64,000 nt of DNA from Trinickia violacea (GTDB lineage Bacteria; Pseudomonadota; Gammaproteobacteria; Burkholderiales; Burkholderiaceae), in the NCBI RefSeq assembly GCF_005280735.1, contig NZ_CP040078.1, forward strand, positions 992,001 to 1,056,000, in the 5' to 3' direction. The notes below the pieces were generated by a model. That model was not told the DNA's origin and did not search any database. It saw only the letters and a program-made list of their open reading frames with translations. Below, piece after piece: positions 8,728 through 16,843 of the stretch. The position numbers and the translations under genes were made by a program. Each line of letters begins with the position of its first letter. Positions within the stretch are counted from its first letter, which is position 1.

Positions 8728-9698
8728 CGCGACGTATCCAGTTTCGCAATCTTGTTGATGGTCAGCAAGCCGATGGCGAGCAGGACGGCGGCCGCGGTCA
8801 GCATCTTGTGTCCCGCACTCGTGGTGAACAGCAGCTCGATATAGGACCGGTTCACGAGGAACAGGAACCCGGTGATCACAAACGGCACGGCGGAAATGAC
8901 TTTCGTCGTGATCCGTCCTTCGGCGGTCAGCGCGCGGCTTTTCAGCCGGATTTCGCGGCGCGAGCGAATGATTTCCGCGAGCTCTTCGAGCGTTTCGCCG
9001 AGGCTGCCGCCCGTCTCGCGCTGCAGCAGCAGATAGACCGTGAAGAACGAGAAATCCGCGATCTGCAGACGCTCGGACGCCTGATTCAACACGTCCTTCA
9101 AGTCGGCGCCGAGCAAGAGGCTGTCGCCGATGACCCGGAAGGTCGAACGCACGGGTTCTTCGGCATCGTGACCGGCGGTGTTGATTGCCTGAACGACGGG
9201 GATGCCCGCGCGCACGGCGCGCACGATCAGGTCGATCGTGTCCGGAAACGCTTCGAGAAAGCGCGTGCGAAAGCGCGAGACGAGAAACCGGTAGCTCATC
9301 CGCACCGCAAGCAACGGCACGCCGGCATAGGCGACGACCCGCACGATGGCCGGCGCGTCGGCAAGGCTCGCGCCGGCGGCCGCGAGCAGGAAGCCGATCA
9401 CGGCGCTCGCGCCGATCAGCCGCATGCCCGCCTTGCCGCCCACGGCTCGGACGTGCGCCGCATACCGGTGCAGCCACGCGGCTAGCGGGCCGCGCTGGCG
9501 ATCGAGGCTCAAGAGCGCGACGCCCGACCCCGGCCGATCGGTCTGCTGGCCGCCGCCTCGCAGCGAGATCTCGCGCATGCGCCGGCGGATGCGCTTCCGC
9601 GCTTTGCGATGCGCGAGTGGAAGCCAGCGCGGCACATAGAACCCCAGCGAGGCGACCGTGAGAAACGCGACGACGGTAACGAGATTGACGGCGTTCAT
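8724..9698 (-). CDS. tadB: TadB inner-membrane platform protein
   Basis: The paralogous partner of TadC, 324 residues. An N-terminal helix (VTVVAFLTVASLGFYVP) is followed by a basic region, two helices around residues 95-130, the T2SSF domain (ETGGSLGETLEELAEIIRSR near residue 245, the usual conserved loop) and a C-terminal helix pair. It should recruit the TadA ATPase and drive pilin insertion. It starts one base after the tadA stop and overlaps tadC by 4 bases. Confidence 0.92.
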   Translation of the reverse strand: MNAVNLVTVVAFLTVASLGFYVPRWLPLAHRKARKRIRRRMREISLRGGGQQTDRPGSGVALLSLDRQRGPLAAWLHRYAAHVRAVGGKAGMRLIGASAVIGFLLAAAGASLADAPAIVRVVAYAGVPLLAVRMSYRFLVSRFRTRFLEAFPDTIDLIVRAVRAGIPVVQAINTAGHDAEEPVRSTFRVIGDSLLLGADLKDVLNQASERLQIADFSFFTVYLLLQRETGGSLGETLEELAEIIRSRREIRLKSRALTAEGRITTKVISAVPFVITGFLFLVNRSYIELLFTTSAGHKMLTAAAVLLAIGLLTINKIAKLDTSR

Positions 9699-9699
9699 G

Positions 9700-11061
9700 T
9701 CATGTCCGCAGCGCTTCGATCAGCGCGTCTTCGACGCCGTAATAGGCGGCGCGCGCCGCGAACGCGGGCCGTATCGAGGTCGATTCGAACGCGCCGGTCA
9801 CGTCGTCGAGCGACGCCCCCGCGTTCTGGCGAAACGCGAAGAGATCCTGCGAGATGACCACGTCGCCTTCCATGCCGACGATCTCGGTGATGCGCGTGAT
9901 GCGGCGCATGCCGTCGCGCATGCGCTCGATCTGCACGATCAGATGCACGGCGCTTGCGATCTGGCGGCGGATCGACAGCAGCTGCAGATTGGCGTTGGCC
10001 ATCATGACCATGCTTTCGAGCCGGCTGATGGCGTCGCGCGGCGTGTTCGCGTGGATCGTCGTCATCGAGCCGTCGTGGCCGGTGTTCATCGCCTGCAGCA
10101 CGTCGAACGCTTCCGGGCCGCGGATTTCGCCGAGGATGATGCGATCGGGCCGCATCCGCAGTGCGTTGCGCACGAGATCGCGCTGCGACACGCCGCCTGT
10201 GCCCTCGGTGTTCTCCGGACGCGTTTCGAGGCTCACCACGTGCGGCTGCTGCAATTGCAGCTCGGCGGCATCCTCGATCGTCACGATCCGTTCGTGCGCC
10301 TCGATGTGCTGCGACATCGCGTTGAGCAAGGTCGTCTTGCCCGAGCCCGTGCCGCCGGAAATCACGACGTTCAGGCGGCACATGCAGGCGATCTTGAGCA
10401 CTTGCAGGATCGCCGGCGACAGGTTGCCTTGCTGCGCCATGCGCGCGAGCGTGATGTCGCGCTTCGCGAACTTGCGGATCGAGATCGACGGCCCGCGCAT
10501 CGCGATGGGCGGCAGCACGACGTTGACGCGGCTGCCGTCGGCGAGCCGCGCGTCGACCATCGGCGAGCTTTCGTCGACGCGGCGGCCGACCGCGGCGGCA
10601 ATGCGCTGGGCGACGTTGACGACGTGGGCGTCGTCGCGGAACTTGAGCGGCGTCAGCTCGAGCTTGCCTTGACGCTCGACGTAGACCTGGTCGGCGCCGT
10701 TGACGAGGATGTCTGTGACGGTGTCGTCGGCGAGCAGCGGCTCGATCGGACCGACGCCGAACATGTCGTTCAGGATCGCGTCGACGATCTGGACTTGCTC
10801 GCTCCCGGTGATCTTCAGTTGCTCGCGCTCGATCGCGTGGCGCGCGATTTCGTCGATGCCGGCGCGGACTTCGCCGCGCGACTTCATCAGCGCGGCCGAC
10901 AGATTCATCGAGGCGAACACGGCGGCGCGGATCGTCTCGAAGCGCTCGGAGCGAATCAGTTCCTCGTGGCTGTCGAACGGCGCCTGGGCTCGAGCCGCCG
11001 GGCGGCTTGCGGAAGCGGGAGCCGGCTTGGGCGGTGTGTGGTCCTTCATGCCGAATTTCAC
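9700..11061 (-). CDS. tadA: TadA/CpaF pilus secretion ATPase
   Basis: This is the motor of the Flp pilus, a hexameric secretion ATPase. Walker A is GGTGSGKTT near residue 235. The Asp-box/Walker B area reads RMRPDRIILGEIRGPEAFD, and the His box is TTIHANTPRDAI. An N-domain of about 200 residues precedes (LLADDTVTDILVNGADQVYVE), as in CpaF proteins. The 453-residue length is usual. The frame opens with GTG at 11061, 3 bases after the tadZ stop; ATG 11049 (MKDHTPP) is an alternative that removes only four residues. It is embedded between tadZ and tadB, giving the canonical order. Confidence 0.95.
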   Translation of the reverse strand: MKFGMKDHTPPKPAPASASRPAARAQAPFDSHEELIRSERFETIRAAVFASMNLSAALMKSRGEVRAGIDEIARHAIEREQLKITGSEQVQIVDAILNDMFGVGPIEPLLADDTVTDILVNGADQVYVERQGKLELTPLKFRDDAHVVNVAQRIAAAVGRRVDESSPMVDARLADGSRVNVVLPPIAMRGPSISIRKFAKRDITLARMAQQGNLSPAILQVLKIACMCRLNVVISGGTGSGKTTLLNAMSQHIEAHERIVTIEDAAELQLQQPHVVSLETRPENTEGTGGVSQRDLVRNALRMRPDRIILGEIRGPEAFDVLQAMNTGHDGSMTTIHANTPRDAISRLESMVMMANANLQLLSIRRQIASAVHLIVQIERMRDGMRRITRITEIVGMEGDVVISQDLFAFRQNAGASLDDVTGAFESTSIRPAFAARAAYYGVEDALIEALRT

Positions 11062-11064
11062 GGT

Positions 11065-12267
11065 CTACCCCCGCTTTTTCGTGAACCATGCATACCAAGG
11101 CTCAGCGGCGGCCGCGCCTTCGCCCGTGATGCCGTGCGCCACCGCCGCGATGGTGCTCAGAAAGCCGTGCCGCGCGGCGGCGACGGGTTCGCCGAGGTTC
11201 TCGGCGAGCGCCAGCGCCTTGGGCGCATACGGCAGCTCGTGCGCGATCATGCGGCCGAACGCCTGATCGAAGTCGGCGCCGTCGACGCGGCCGTTCACCG
11301 GTTCGAGCGGATTGTTGAGCAAGACCGACGTGATGCGCTCGCCGGGCAACTCCTGCGCAAAGCGGATCAGGCGCGCGCATTCGCGCGCGGCGTGCACCGA
11401 GCGGTCGGCGACGAGGTAGACGAGATTCGAGGTGTCGAGCGCTTCTTCCATGACGTGCCCGCCGCCGCGCGGAACGTCGAGCAGCACGTAGTGGAAGTCC
11501 TGCTTGAGCGCATCGACGAGTTCGGCGACCGCGCCCGGCCGGATCGACGGATCGGCGCCATACGGAAGCTCGGCGGAGAGCACGAAGAGGCGGTCGGTCT
11601 TCGTCACGAGCACGCGCTCGATGAACGAGGCGTCGGGCCGCTGCGGCATTTGCAAGAGCTCGATCAAGCCGTTGTTGTTCAGCACGCCGAGCTGCGCGTT
11701 CGCCGCGCCGCCGTTCAGGTTCAGGTCGACATAGGCGATGCGCCGGCGCGTTTCGCTCGACAGATGGCGCGCGAGACACACCGCTATCGTGGTGACGCCC
11801 ACGCCGCCGCGCGCGCCGATGAAGGAGAGCACCTTGCCGGTGCGCACCTGCAGCACCGGCTCGTTCGAGGCGAGCGAGCGCCGCAGCAACTCGACGGTCA
11901 GCGGCTTGACGAGATAGTCCTGCACGCCGATGCGCAGCAGATTGCGAAACAGGCCGACGTCGTTCTGGTCGCCGATCGCCACGACCTTGATCGACGGTTC
12001 GCAGACTTGAGCGAGCCGGTTCAGATCGGAAAGCGGCATCGCGAGGTCCGACACGTCGACGATGAGCTGGCGCGGCGAGCGCTCGACTTGCTGCAGCAGC
12101 CGGATGGTGTCTTCGAACGTGCCGAGCTGCAGATGCGCGTTCGGGATCGCGTGGTCGAGCAGCAGCTTGCCGATCACGTCGCGGCTGCCGGGATCGGTGA
12201 CGATCGCGACGAAATCCGCCGTCTTGACCGCGGCGGGCTGGCTGGAGAAGGGCGTCGCGACTTTCAT
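11065..12267 (-). CDS. tadZ: TadZ/CpaE pilus-localising ATPase
   Basis: The N-terminal 130 residues resemble a receiver domain (a DVSDLAM segment at the phospho-acceptor position and YLVKPL at the conserved Lys). The C-terminal part is a MinD/ParA-like ATPase with a deviant Walker A, GARGGVGVTT, near residue 150, and DVPRGGGHV in the Walker B area. TadZ proteins mark the pole and place the Tad apparatus. ATG 12267 (MKVATPF) gives 400 residues; the open frame continues upstream into cpaD but without coding character. The product ends WFTKKRG, 3 bases before tadA. Confidence 0.92.
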   Translation of the reverse strand: MKVATPFSSQPAAVKTADFVAIVTDPGSRDVIGKLLLDHAIPNAHLQLGTFEDTIRLLQQVERSPRQLIVDVSDLAMPLSDLNRLAQVCEPSIKVVAIGDQNDVGLFRNLLRIGVQDYLVKPLTVELLRRSLASNEPVLQVRTGKVLSFIGARGGVGVTTIAVCLARHLSSETRRRIAYVDLNLNGGAANAQLGVLNNNGLIELLQMPQRPDASFIERVLVTKTDRLFVLSAELPYGADPSIRPGAVAELVDALKQDFHYVLLDVPRGGGHVMEEALDTSNLVYLVADRSVHAARECARLIRFAQELPGERITSVLLNNPLEPVNGRVDGADFDQAFGRMIAHELPYAPKALALAENLGEPVAAARHGFLSTIAAVAHGITGEGAAAAEPWYAWFTKKRG

Positions 12268-12278
12268 GATGCCTTCCG

Positions 12279-12695
12279 TCAGTGGGCGTACTGCGAAGTT
12301 GTCGGGGATGCCGGCGTTGTCGTCGTCGACGTCGGGGCCGTGGGCTGCTTGATGCGATCCTCCTGGTAGCGGCGCACGGCCGAGGCCGCGGTGGCGGCGT
12401 CGGCGCCCGCGTAGGGCAGCGGCGCGACGACGTCCTCCGGACGCGCGATCATGACGGCGAGGTTCGAATAGGTCGCGCAACCGAACGCGACGCTCGGCTG
12501 CCGCACGCCGGCATCGACGAGATGCGACGGCTCGTTGAGCTTCGCGCAGTCAGGCGGCACCGCGCGCCCGTCCTGGTAGCCGATCACCGACGCATCGGGC
12601 AGGTTGAGCGGCGGCGGCGCGGACAGGCACCCGGAGAGCGCGAGCGCCGCCAGCGCGGCGAGTCGCGCGGCGCGGCGGAAGGCTGGACGTGACAT
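12279..12695 (-). CDS. cpaD: CpaD-like pilus biogenesis lipoprotein (short form)
   Basis: The signal peptide ends in a lipobox (ALSGC), so outer-membrane lipidation is likely. The conserved patch PSVAFGCATYSNLAVMIARPEDVV matches the C-terminal core of CpaD/TadX-type pilus lipoproteins (quoted here as PSVAFGCATYSNLAVMI). At 138 residues it is shorter than typical CpaD proteins of about 200 or more, with the N-terminal half reduced and a Thr/Pro-rich tail. ATG 12695 follows GAGGAG with 6-base spacing. It sits between the secretin and tadZ, where it could help the secretin reach or stay in the outer membrane. Confidence 0.75.
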   Translation of the reverse strand: MSRPAFRRAARLAALAALALSGCLSAPPPLNLPDASVIGYQDGRAVPPDCAKLNEPSHLVDAGVRQPSVAFGCATYSNLAVMIARPEDVVAPLPYAGADAATAASAVRRYQEDRIKQPTAPTSTTTTPASPTTSQYAH

Positions 12696-12753
12696 AGGCG
12701 CTCCTCGCTAAATGGATCAGTCGCGCATCCGCTGCGCGCGTCTGTTACACGCG

Positions 12754-14130
12754 TCAATAAACAAAGCCCGCCGCGCCGGCGAGGCGCGGCATCTTGCCCG
12801 AGAGCGGATCGATGCCGAGGTCGTGCTGCAAGACGAACTCGAGGTCGCTGCTCGGCCTCATGACGCTGTCGAGCGGCGTGGTCAATTGCCCCGGGTTCGC
12901 GGGCTGCACGATGTAGGGCGTGACGATGACGACGACCTCCGACTTGTCGTCGAGGAAGTTCTTCGACGAGAACAGCCGCCCGATGATGGGCAGCCTGCCC
13001 AAGCCCGGCAGCTGAGATATCACGTCACTGGTTTGGCTCTGCAACAGGCCGCCGATCGCGAAGCTCTGGCCGCTCGACAATTCCACGGTCGTTTCGACGC
13101 GGCGCACCGTGAGCGCGGGGACTTTCACGCCGGCCGTGATCACGCTGTTGGTGTTGTCGATCTCGCTGACTTCGGGGCGCACCTTGAGGCTGATGCGGTT
13201 GTCGGCGAGCACGGTCGGCGTGAAGTCGAGCGACACGCCGTACGGCTTGTACTCGATCGTGATCGCGCCGGTCGTGTCTTGCGCGACCGGGATCGGGATC
13301 TCGCCGCCCGCGAGAAAGCTCGCCGTTTCGCCCGACATCGTCGTGAGGTTCGGCTCGGCGAGCGTCGACGTGAACCCCTCCTGGTCGAGCGCGTCGAGCA
13401 CGACGTCGATCGACCACTTGGACGTATGGAAGCCGCCTCGCACGGAAAACGCGTTGGAGGGCGACAGGTTGAAGAGATTGGTGGTCGGGTCGATCAGCTG
13501 CCGGCCGTTGAAGAGGCCGCCCATGAAGTTGCCGACATTGCCGAGCGAGCTCCAATTGATGCCGAGCTGCTGCGTGATGTTGCGATCGACCTCCGTCACG
13601 CGCACGCGCAGGTAGACCTGAACCGGCCGCGACAGCGTCAGGCGGTTCACAAGCGTTTCCTGGTCATGCAGGTAAGGCTTGAGCGATTGCACGACCGCGT
13701 CCGCATCGGCCGCGCTCGGCACTTTGCCCTCCACCATCAGCGAGCCGGGCGCGCTCGTCACCTTCAGCCGCAGTTGCGGGAAACGCGCGTCGAGGATGCG
13801 CTGCAGCGACTGCGTATCGATGCTGACGACGACGGTGTCCTGCAGGATCGTGCGGTTGTTCGCGCCGAGCGCCATCAGCGTCGTGGTGCCCGCTTTCTTG
13901 CCGAGCACGTAGATCGTGCGCGGCGTGGGGACGTGCACGTCGGCCACGCTCGGATCGGCGACGAACACCGAGGTGGCGGGCTCCGGCAGCTGGATCAGCT
14001 TGCCGCTGCCGTTCGCGATGGATAAGGTCCCCGTGGCGTTTTGAGCGGATACCCCGTGCGCGAGCAGCACGCCGAGTGCGAGCGCCCAGAGCCGGTGTGT
14101 GCGAACCATCGAATGGGCCGTGCGAGCCAT
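12754..14130 (-). CDS. rcpA: RcpA/CpaC outer-membrane secretin
   Basis: This is the Tad pilus channel. A signal peptide (LWALALGVLLAHGVSA) leads into an N-terminal pilus-specific domain (VADPSVADVHVPTPRTIYVLGKK), then a BON-like segment around residues 90-150, and a secretin domain of about 250 residues ending in the usual GGLLQSQTSD ... LPGLGRLPIIGRLF motif. The product is 458 residues with ATG 14130 preceded by AAGG. The frame stays open far upstream through cpaB without coding character, so the longer form was rejected. It lies 40 bases after cpaB and 58 before the CpaD-like gene. Confidence 0.92.
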   Translation of the reverse strand: MARTAHSMVRTHRLWALALGVLLAHGVSAQNATGTLSIANGSGKLIQLPEPATSVFVADPSVADVHVPTPRTIYVLGKKAGTTTLMALGANNRTILQDTVVVSIDTQSLQRILDARFPQLRLKVTSAPGSLMVEGKVPSAADADAVVQSLKPYLHDQETLVNRLTLSRPVQVYLRVRVTEVDRNITQQLGINWSSLGNVGNFMGGLFNGRQLIDPTTNLFNLSPSNAFSVRGGFHTSKWSIDVVLDALDQEGFTSTLAEPNLTTMSGETASFLAGGEIPIPVAQDTTGAITIEYKPYGVSLDFTPTVLADNRISLKVRPEVSEIDNTNSVITAGVKVPALTVRRVETTVELSSGQSFAIGGLLQSQTSDVISQLPGLGRLPIIGRLFSSKNFLDDKSEVVVIVTPYIVQPANPGQLTTPLDSVMRPSSDLEFVLQHDLGIDPLSGKMPRLAGAAGFVY

Positions 14131-14170
14131 GTCGTGCCTTGTCGATATCTGCGTCGGGTTGTTTTGCGTT

Positions 14171-15184
14171 CTAGTGCTTCGTTGCCGTGGACGCGTCGGC
14201 TGTCGCCATGGCGCCCGCCGGTGTCGATGGAAGCGGTGGCAAGGGCGGCAAGCCGGGCGTGCCCGGGGCGTTCGCCGTTTCCCCGTCGTCGACCTTGGAG
14301 CCGCGATACACGACCACCGGCCGCGGCGAGTACTGCACGTGTCCGCTCGCGCCGTCGGCTGCGGACGTGTCGCGCGCGGACGCGCCGGACGCACGATAAG
14401 CGCGCGACACGTCGCCGGCCCACACGGGCGGCGTGTTCGATTCGAGCTCGTCGCCCGCGGCCGGCTCGCTGCGATCGTTCGTCGCGAAGCTGCGCAGCGC
14501 GAGCGACAACGTGCCGAGGCGAGTCGCCACCGAGACGACTTGCGCCGTATGAGGCGTGACTTCGAGCGTGATGGTGCGCGCGCTGGCAACCGGCTCGCTG
14601 GCGGCGGCCTTGCTGCGCTGGAGCGTGGAGCCGACCGCGAGCACGCGGACCCGCCGCACGATCGTCTCCGACTCGACCGCCGCTTCCGGCGACACCGGCG
14701 CGTCGCGCGTGCCGGCGAGCTGCTGCGTGAGCAGCACATCGACGTAGTCGCCAGGCTGGATCAAGCCCGCGTTGCCTGAGACCTCATCGATCGGCACCGA
14801 GATCGCCCGCATGCCGGGCTGCAGCGCGGCGGCGAGGAAGTCGGGTGCGTCGGCGGCGATCACGTCGGCCGTGCGTAGCGGCGTACCCGCGCTCACGCGG
14901 TTGCGCAACAGGGCGCCTTTCAAGCCGCCGCCGCCGTTTTGGGCTGCGACCAGCACGTCCGCTGGAGCCTGCCCATGCGGCACATTGCGCCACTGCAGGT
15001 CGCTCTCGCGCAGCAGGAGTCCTTGCGGCAGGTCGGCCGCCGCCACGGGGATGCGATCGTAGACCGCCGTAGCGGGTGCCTTGGGCGTCGACGCCGCGAC
15101 GTAGAGGATGCGCACGACGAACGCCCCGATCGCGGCGATGAGGATGAGCAGTGCGATTCTCAGTGCGTTCGGCATGGATGACAT
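14171..15184 (-). CDS. cpaB: CpaB/RcpC Flp pilus assembly protein
   Basis: A single N-terminal membrane helix (ALRIALLILIAAIGAFVVRIL) is followed by a SAF domain (IPVAAADLPQGLLLRESDLQW and AGTPLRTADVI), the diagnostic part of CpaB/RcpC. The next section, VPIDEVSGNAGLIQPGDYVDVLL, is the conserved continuation. The C-terminal 90 residues are low-complexity Pro/Ala/Ser. CpaB works in the periplasm with the secretin. It may start at ATG 15184 or, three codons later, ATG 15175. The cpaA stop is 10 bases upstream. Confidence 0.9.
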   Translation of the reverse strand: MSSMPNALRIALLILIAAIGAFVVRILYVAASTPKAPATAVYDRIPVAAADLPQGLLLRESDLQWRNVPHGQAPADVLVAAQNGGGGLKGALLRNRVSAGTPLRTADVIAADAPDFLAAALQPGMRAISVPIDEVSGNAGLIQPGDYVDVLLTQQLAGTRDAPVSPEAAVESETIVRRVRVLAVGSTLQRSKAAASEPVASARTITLEVTPHTAQVVSVATRLGTLSLALRSFATNDRSEPAAGDELESNTPPVWAGDVSRAYRASGASARDTSAADGASGHVQYSPRPVVVYRGSKVDDGETANAPGTPGLPPLPPLPSTPAGAMATADASTATKH

Positions 15185-15194
15185 CGCCCGTGGG

Positions 15195-15662
15195 TCATGG
15201 TCTCGGCGCGGCCTGCGCGAGCGGCAGCCAGACCGCCGCGGCGCCGGCCGCCGCGAGCGCGATGCCGTACGGCACCTCGCGCGAGCGGGCCGGGTGGCGC
15301 GGAGCGATGCGGTTCAACGCGAGCATTGCGAGGCCGAGCAGGAGTCCGCACAAGCTCGTGATCAACAGCGTCGGCATCGAAAATGCAGGCCCCGCCCACA
15401 GAAACACGGCGGCCGCGAGCTTGGCGTCGCCCGCGCCGATCCAGCCGAAGCGGAACATCGCCGCCGACAGCACGAGTGCAGCGGCGGCGGTGCCCAGATG
15501 CTGCGCGAACGTCGCCGCACTCGTCGGCATCAGCGGCGCGGCGACGACGTAAAGCGCCGCGACGGCGAGCACCGAGCGATTGGGCAAACGCCTGCAGCGC
15601 ATGTCGTGCGCCGCCAGCGACGCGAGCACGAGCGAGGCTGCCAACTGGACCGCGTGAAGCAT
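15195..15662 (-). CDS. tadV: TadV/CpaA prepilin peptidase
   Basis: A24-family aspartic peptidase that cleaves Flp and TadE-type leaders at the inner membrane. The two catalytic Asp motifs are visible: HDMRCRRLPN near residue 20, and GAGDAKL (GxGDxK) in the middle. It is 155 residues with about five membrane segments, the short form without the methyltransferase domain, as usual for TadV. ATG 15662 follows a G-rich ribosome-binding site. It is separated from flp by about 110 bases, which contain a short 12-bp palindrome (15679-15690) but no clear terminator. Confidence 0.9.
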   Translation of the reverse strand: MLHAVQLAASLVLASLAAHDMRCRRLPNRSVLAVAALYVVAAPLMPTSAATFAQHLGTAAAALVLSAAMFRFGWIGAGDAKLAAAVFLWAGPAFSMPTLLITSLCGLLLGLAMLALNRIAPRHPARSREVPYGIALAAAGAAAVWLPLAQAAPRP

Positions 15663-15772
15663 GAAACGCCCCCCGATAGCAGCGCGCTGCCGCGGGCCAT
15701 GGCTACCATGCCTGGATTCGCGTTGGCCGTTGGCGATGTGCGCGGAAAGTATCTGAGCCGAACGCGGGCCGT

Positions 15773-15955
15773 TTAGATCAGGCCCGCGATCTTCGACATC
15801 AAGCTCGTGAAGATGGAGGGAAGACCGGAGCTCGTGCTGCTGAGAATCGCGCCGACCGCCGCGACCGCGACCACCACGATACCGGCGAGGACAGCGTATT
15901 CGAGTGCGCTGACACCCCGTTCGTCGCGAGCCAGCGCCTTGATGAATTGCAGCAT
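15773..15955 (-). CDS. flp: Flp type IVb major pilin
   Basis: A 60-residue pilin and the first gene of the operon. The leader MLQFIKALARDERG ends at G14; the mature protein begins VSALEY with the required Glu at position 5 and Tyr at 6, followed by a hydrophobic helix rich in Val/Ala. ATG 15955 is chosen because AGGGAGA precedes it by 5 bases; a longer start 7 codons upstream would cover that site. The Gly/Ser-rich C-terminal tail is typical of Flp. It should be abundant, and the 110-base gap to tadV allows differential expression. Confidence 0.95.
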   Translation of the reverse strand: MLQFIKALARDERGVSALEYAVLAGIVVVAVAAVGAILSSTSSGLPSIFTSLMSKIAGLI

Positions 15956-15978
15956 GAGTATCTCCCTGAGTTGCATGC

Positions 15979-15995
15979 GGCTCGCAGAGCGAGCC
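15979..15995 (-). promoter_or_regulatory. 5' leader hairpin of flp
   Basis: On the minus strand GGCTCGC-TCT-GCGAGCC forms a perfect 7-bp stem with a 3-base loop, 23 bases ahead of the pilin ATG and clear of the ribosome-binding site. It may stabilise the pilin mRNA. That role is inference. Confidence 0.5.
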
Positions 15996-16843
15996 TTGCT
16001 TACTTATCGTCGGGCGAACCTAGCCAACGAGCCTGTGGTTGCGCACATGCGCAATGAGTACCGAAACCGGAACCGGCCGTCGCACAAGGACGAGCCGGCC
16101 CGCGGCGTGATACCCGCGAATCTTCGAACCCCCTAGTCTGATGATTCGCAATTAATGTATAGACGATTGAAGAATTGATTTCAAACCGGAAAAGAGGGGA
16201 ATTCGCGGGCGACTTTGGGAGATTGGAAATGAACGCTTGACGGGCCTTCTAGCCGGGGCTCATCGATCCTTTCGATCGCTTCGACCGTCATAGCGTCATG
16301 GCTCGCTGAATGGATTCGCCGTCGCTTTCGCTGCGATGCGGCATTACGACCGTTCAGTGCGAAAAATCGGCGAAGCGATGGTTAAAGAAACGAATGCGCC
16401 ATTGGGAATTTGTTTCGCAATGTAACGGGGCTTGCATTCGGTGCATTTCAATTGCGTCAAACCCCCTCGGCTTCAAACACGGCTGCTTCGCCATTCGAGC
16501 CACGTCGAAAGCTCGAAATCAGACAGGCCCGTCCAGCCGGAAGGCGGCTTGACAAAGCTCGGCCCCGCCTTCTATTTTTCCTCTGCCTTCGTTCATTACC
16601 AAATCTTTCGATTACGGAAATCGTATAGAAACAGTACAAATTACCGGCATCGAATCGCACCATGTAGTTAGTTCTATTTATTAATTTAAATTGAGTAAGC
16701 GGTATTCAGGCTGTTGGAAAAAAGAAAGTGAAATGTCAGCCGCTCCATGCCGAAGCGTTCTGCACGTGCTGTCTGCTTTTCATGCGCCTCACCGGCAAGG
16801 GTGGCCTTTGTGTTGCGGTATCTCACCAATCACAGGGACAGAA
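15996..16843. other. Gene-free stretch between flp and the S10 peptidase gene
   Basis: About 850 bases hold the divergent control regions. The 16140-16700 part is clearly AT-richer than its surroundings. Short open frames here have no ribosome-binding site, no codon bias and no recognisable protein. Apart from the inverted repeat at 16039-16054 I see no RNA gene or mobile-element end. Confidence 0.5.
16039..16054. promoter_or_regulatory. Inverted repeat upstream of flp, candidate operator
   Basis: TTGCGCA-CA-TGCGCAA has perfect 7-bp arms and a 2-base centre, about 85 bases upstream of the pilin start. The position suits an operator for a regulator of the tad operon. No regulator gene adjoins it, and I could not place a convincing -35/-10 pair next to it. 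Confidence 0.4.

Noticed and set aside
9658..12369. A 903-codon plus-strand open frame across tadA and tadZ
   Set aside because: It is an antisense shadow: Arg/His/Asp-rich with no domain, caused by high third-position GC of the real minus-strand genes.
16115..16140. TTCGAACCCC read in reverse as a possible tRNA T-arm
   Set aside because: The arm lacks a complementary partner, and no anticodon or acceptor stem can be built around it.
16310..16671. Short plus-strand frames in the flp/S10 intergenic region
   Set aside because: No ribosome-binding site, no codon bias and no recognised protein; AT-rich non-coding DNA is more likely.
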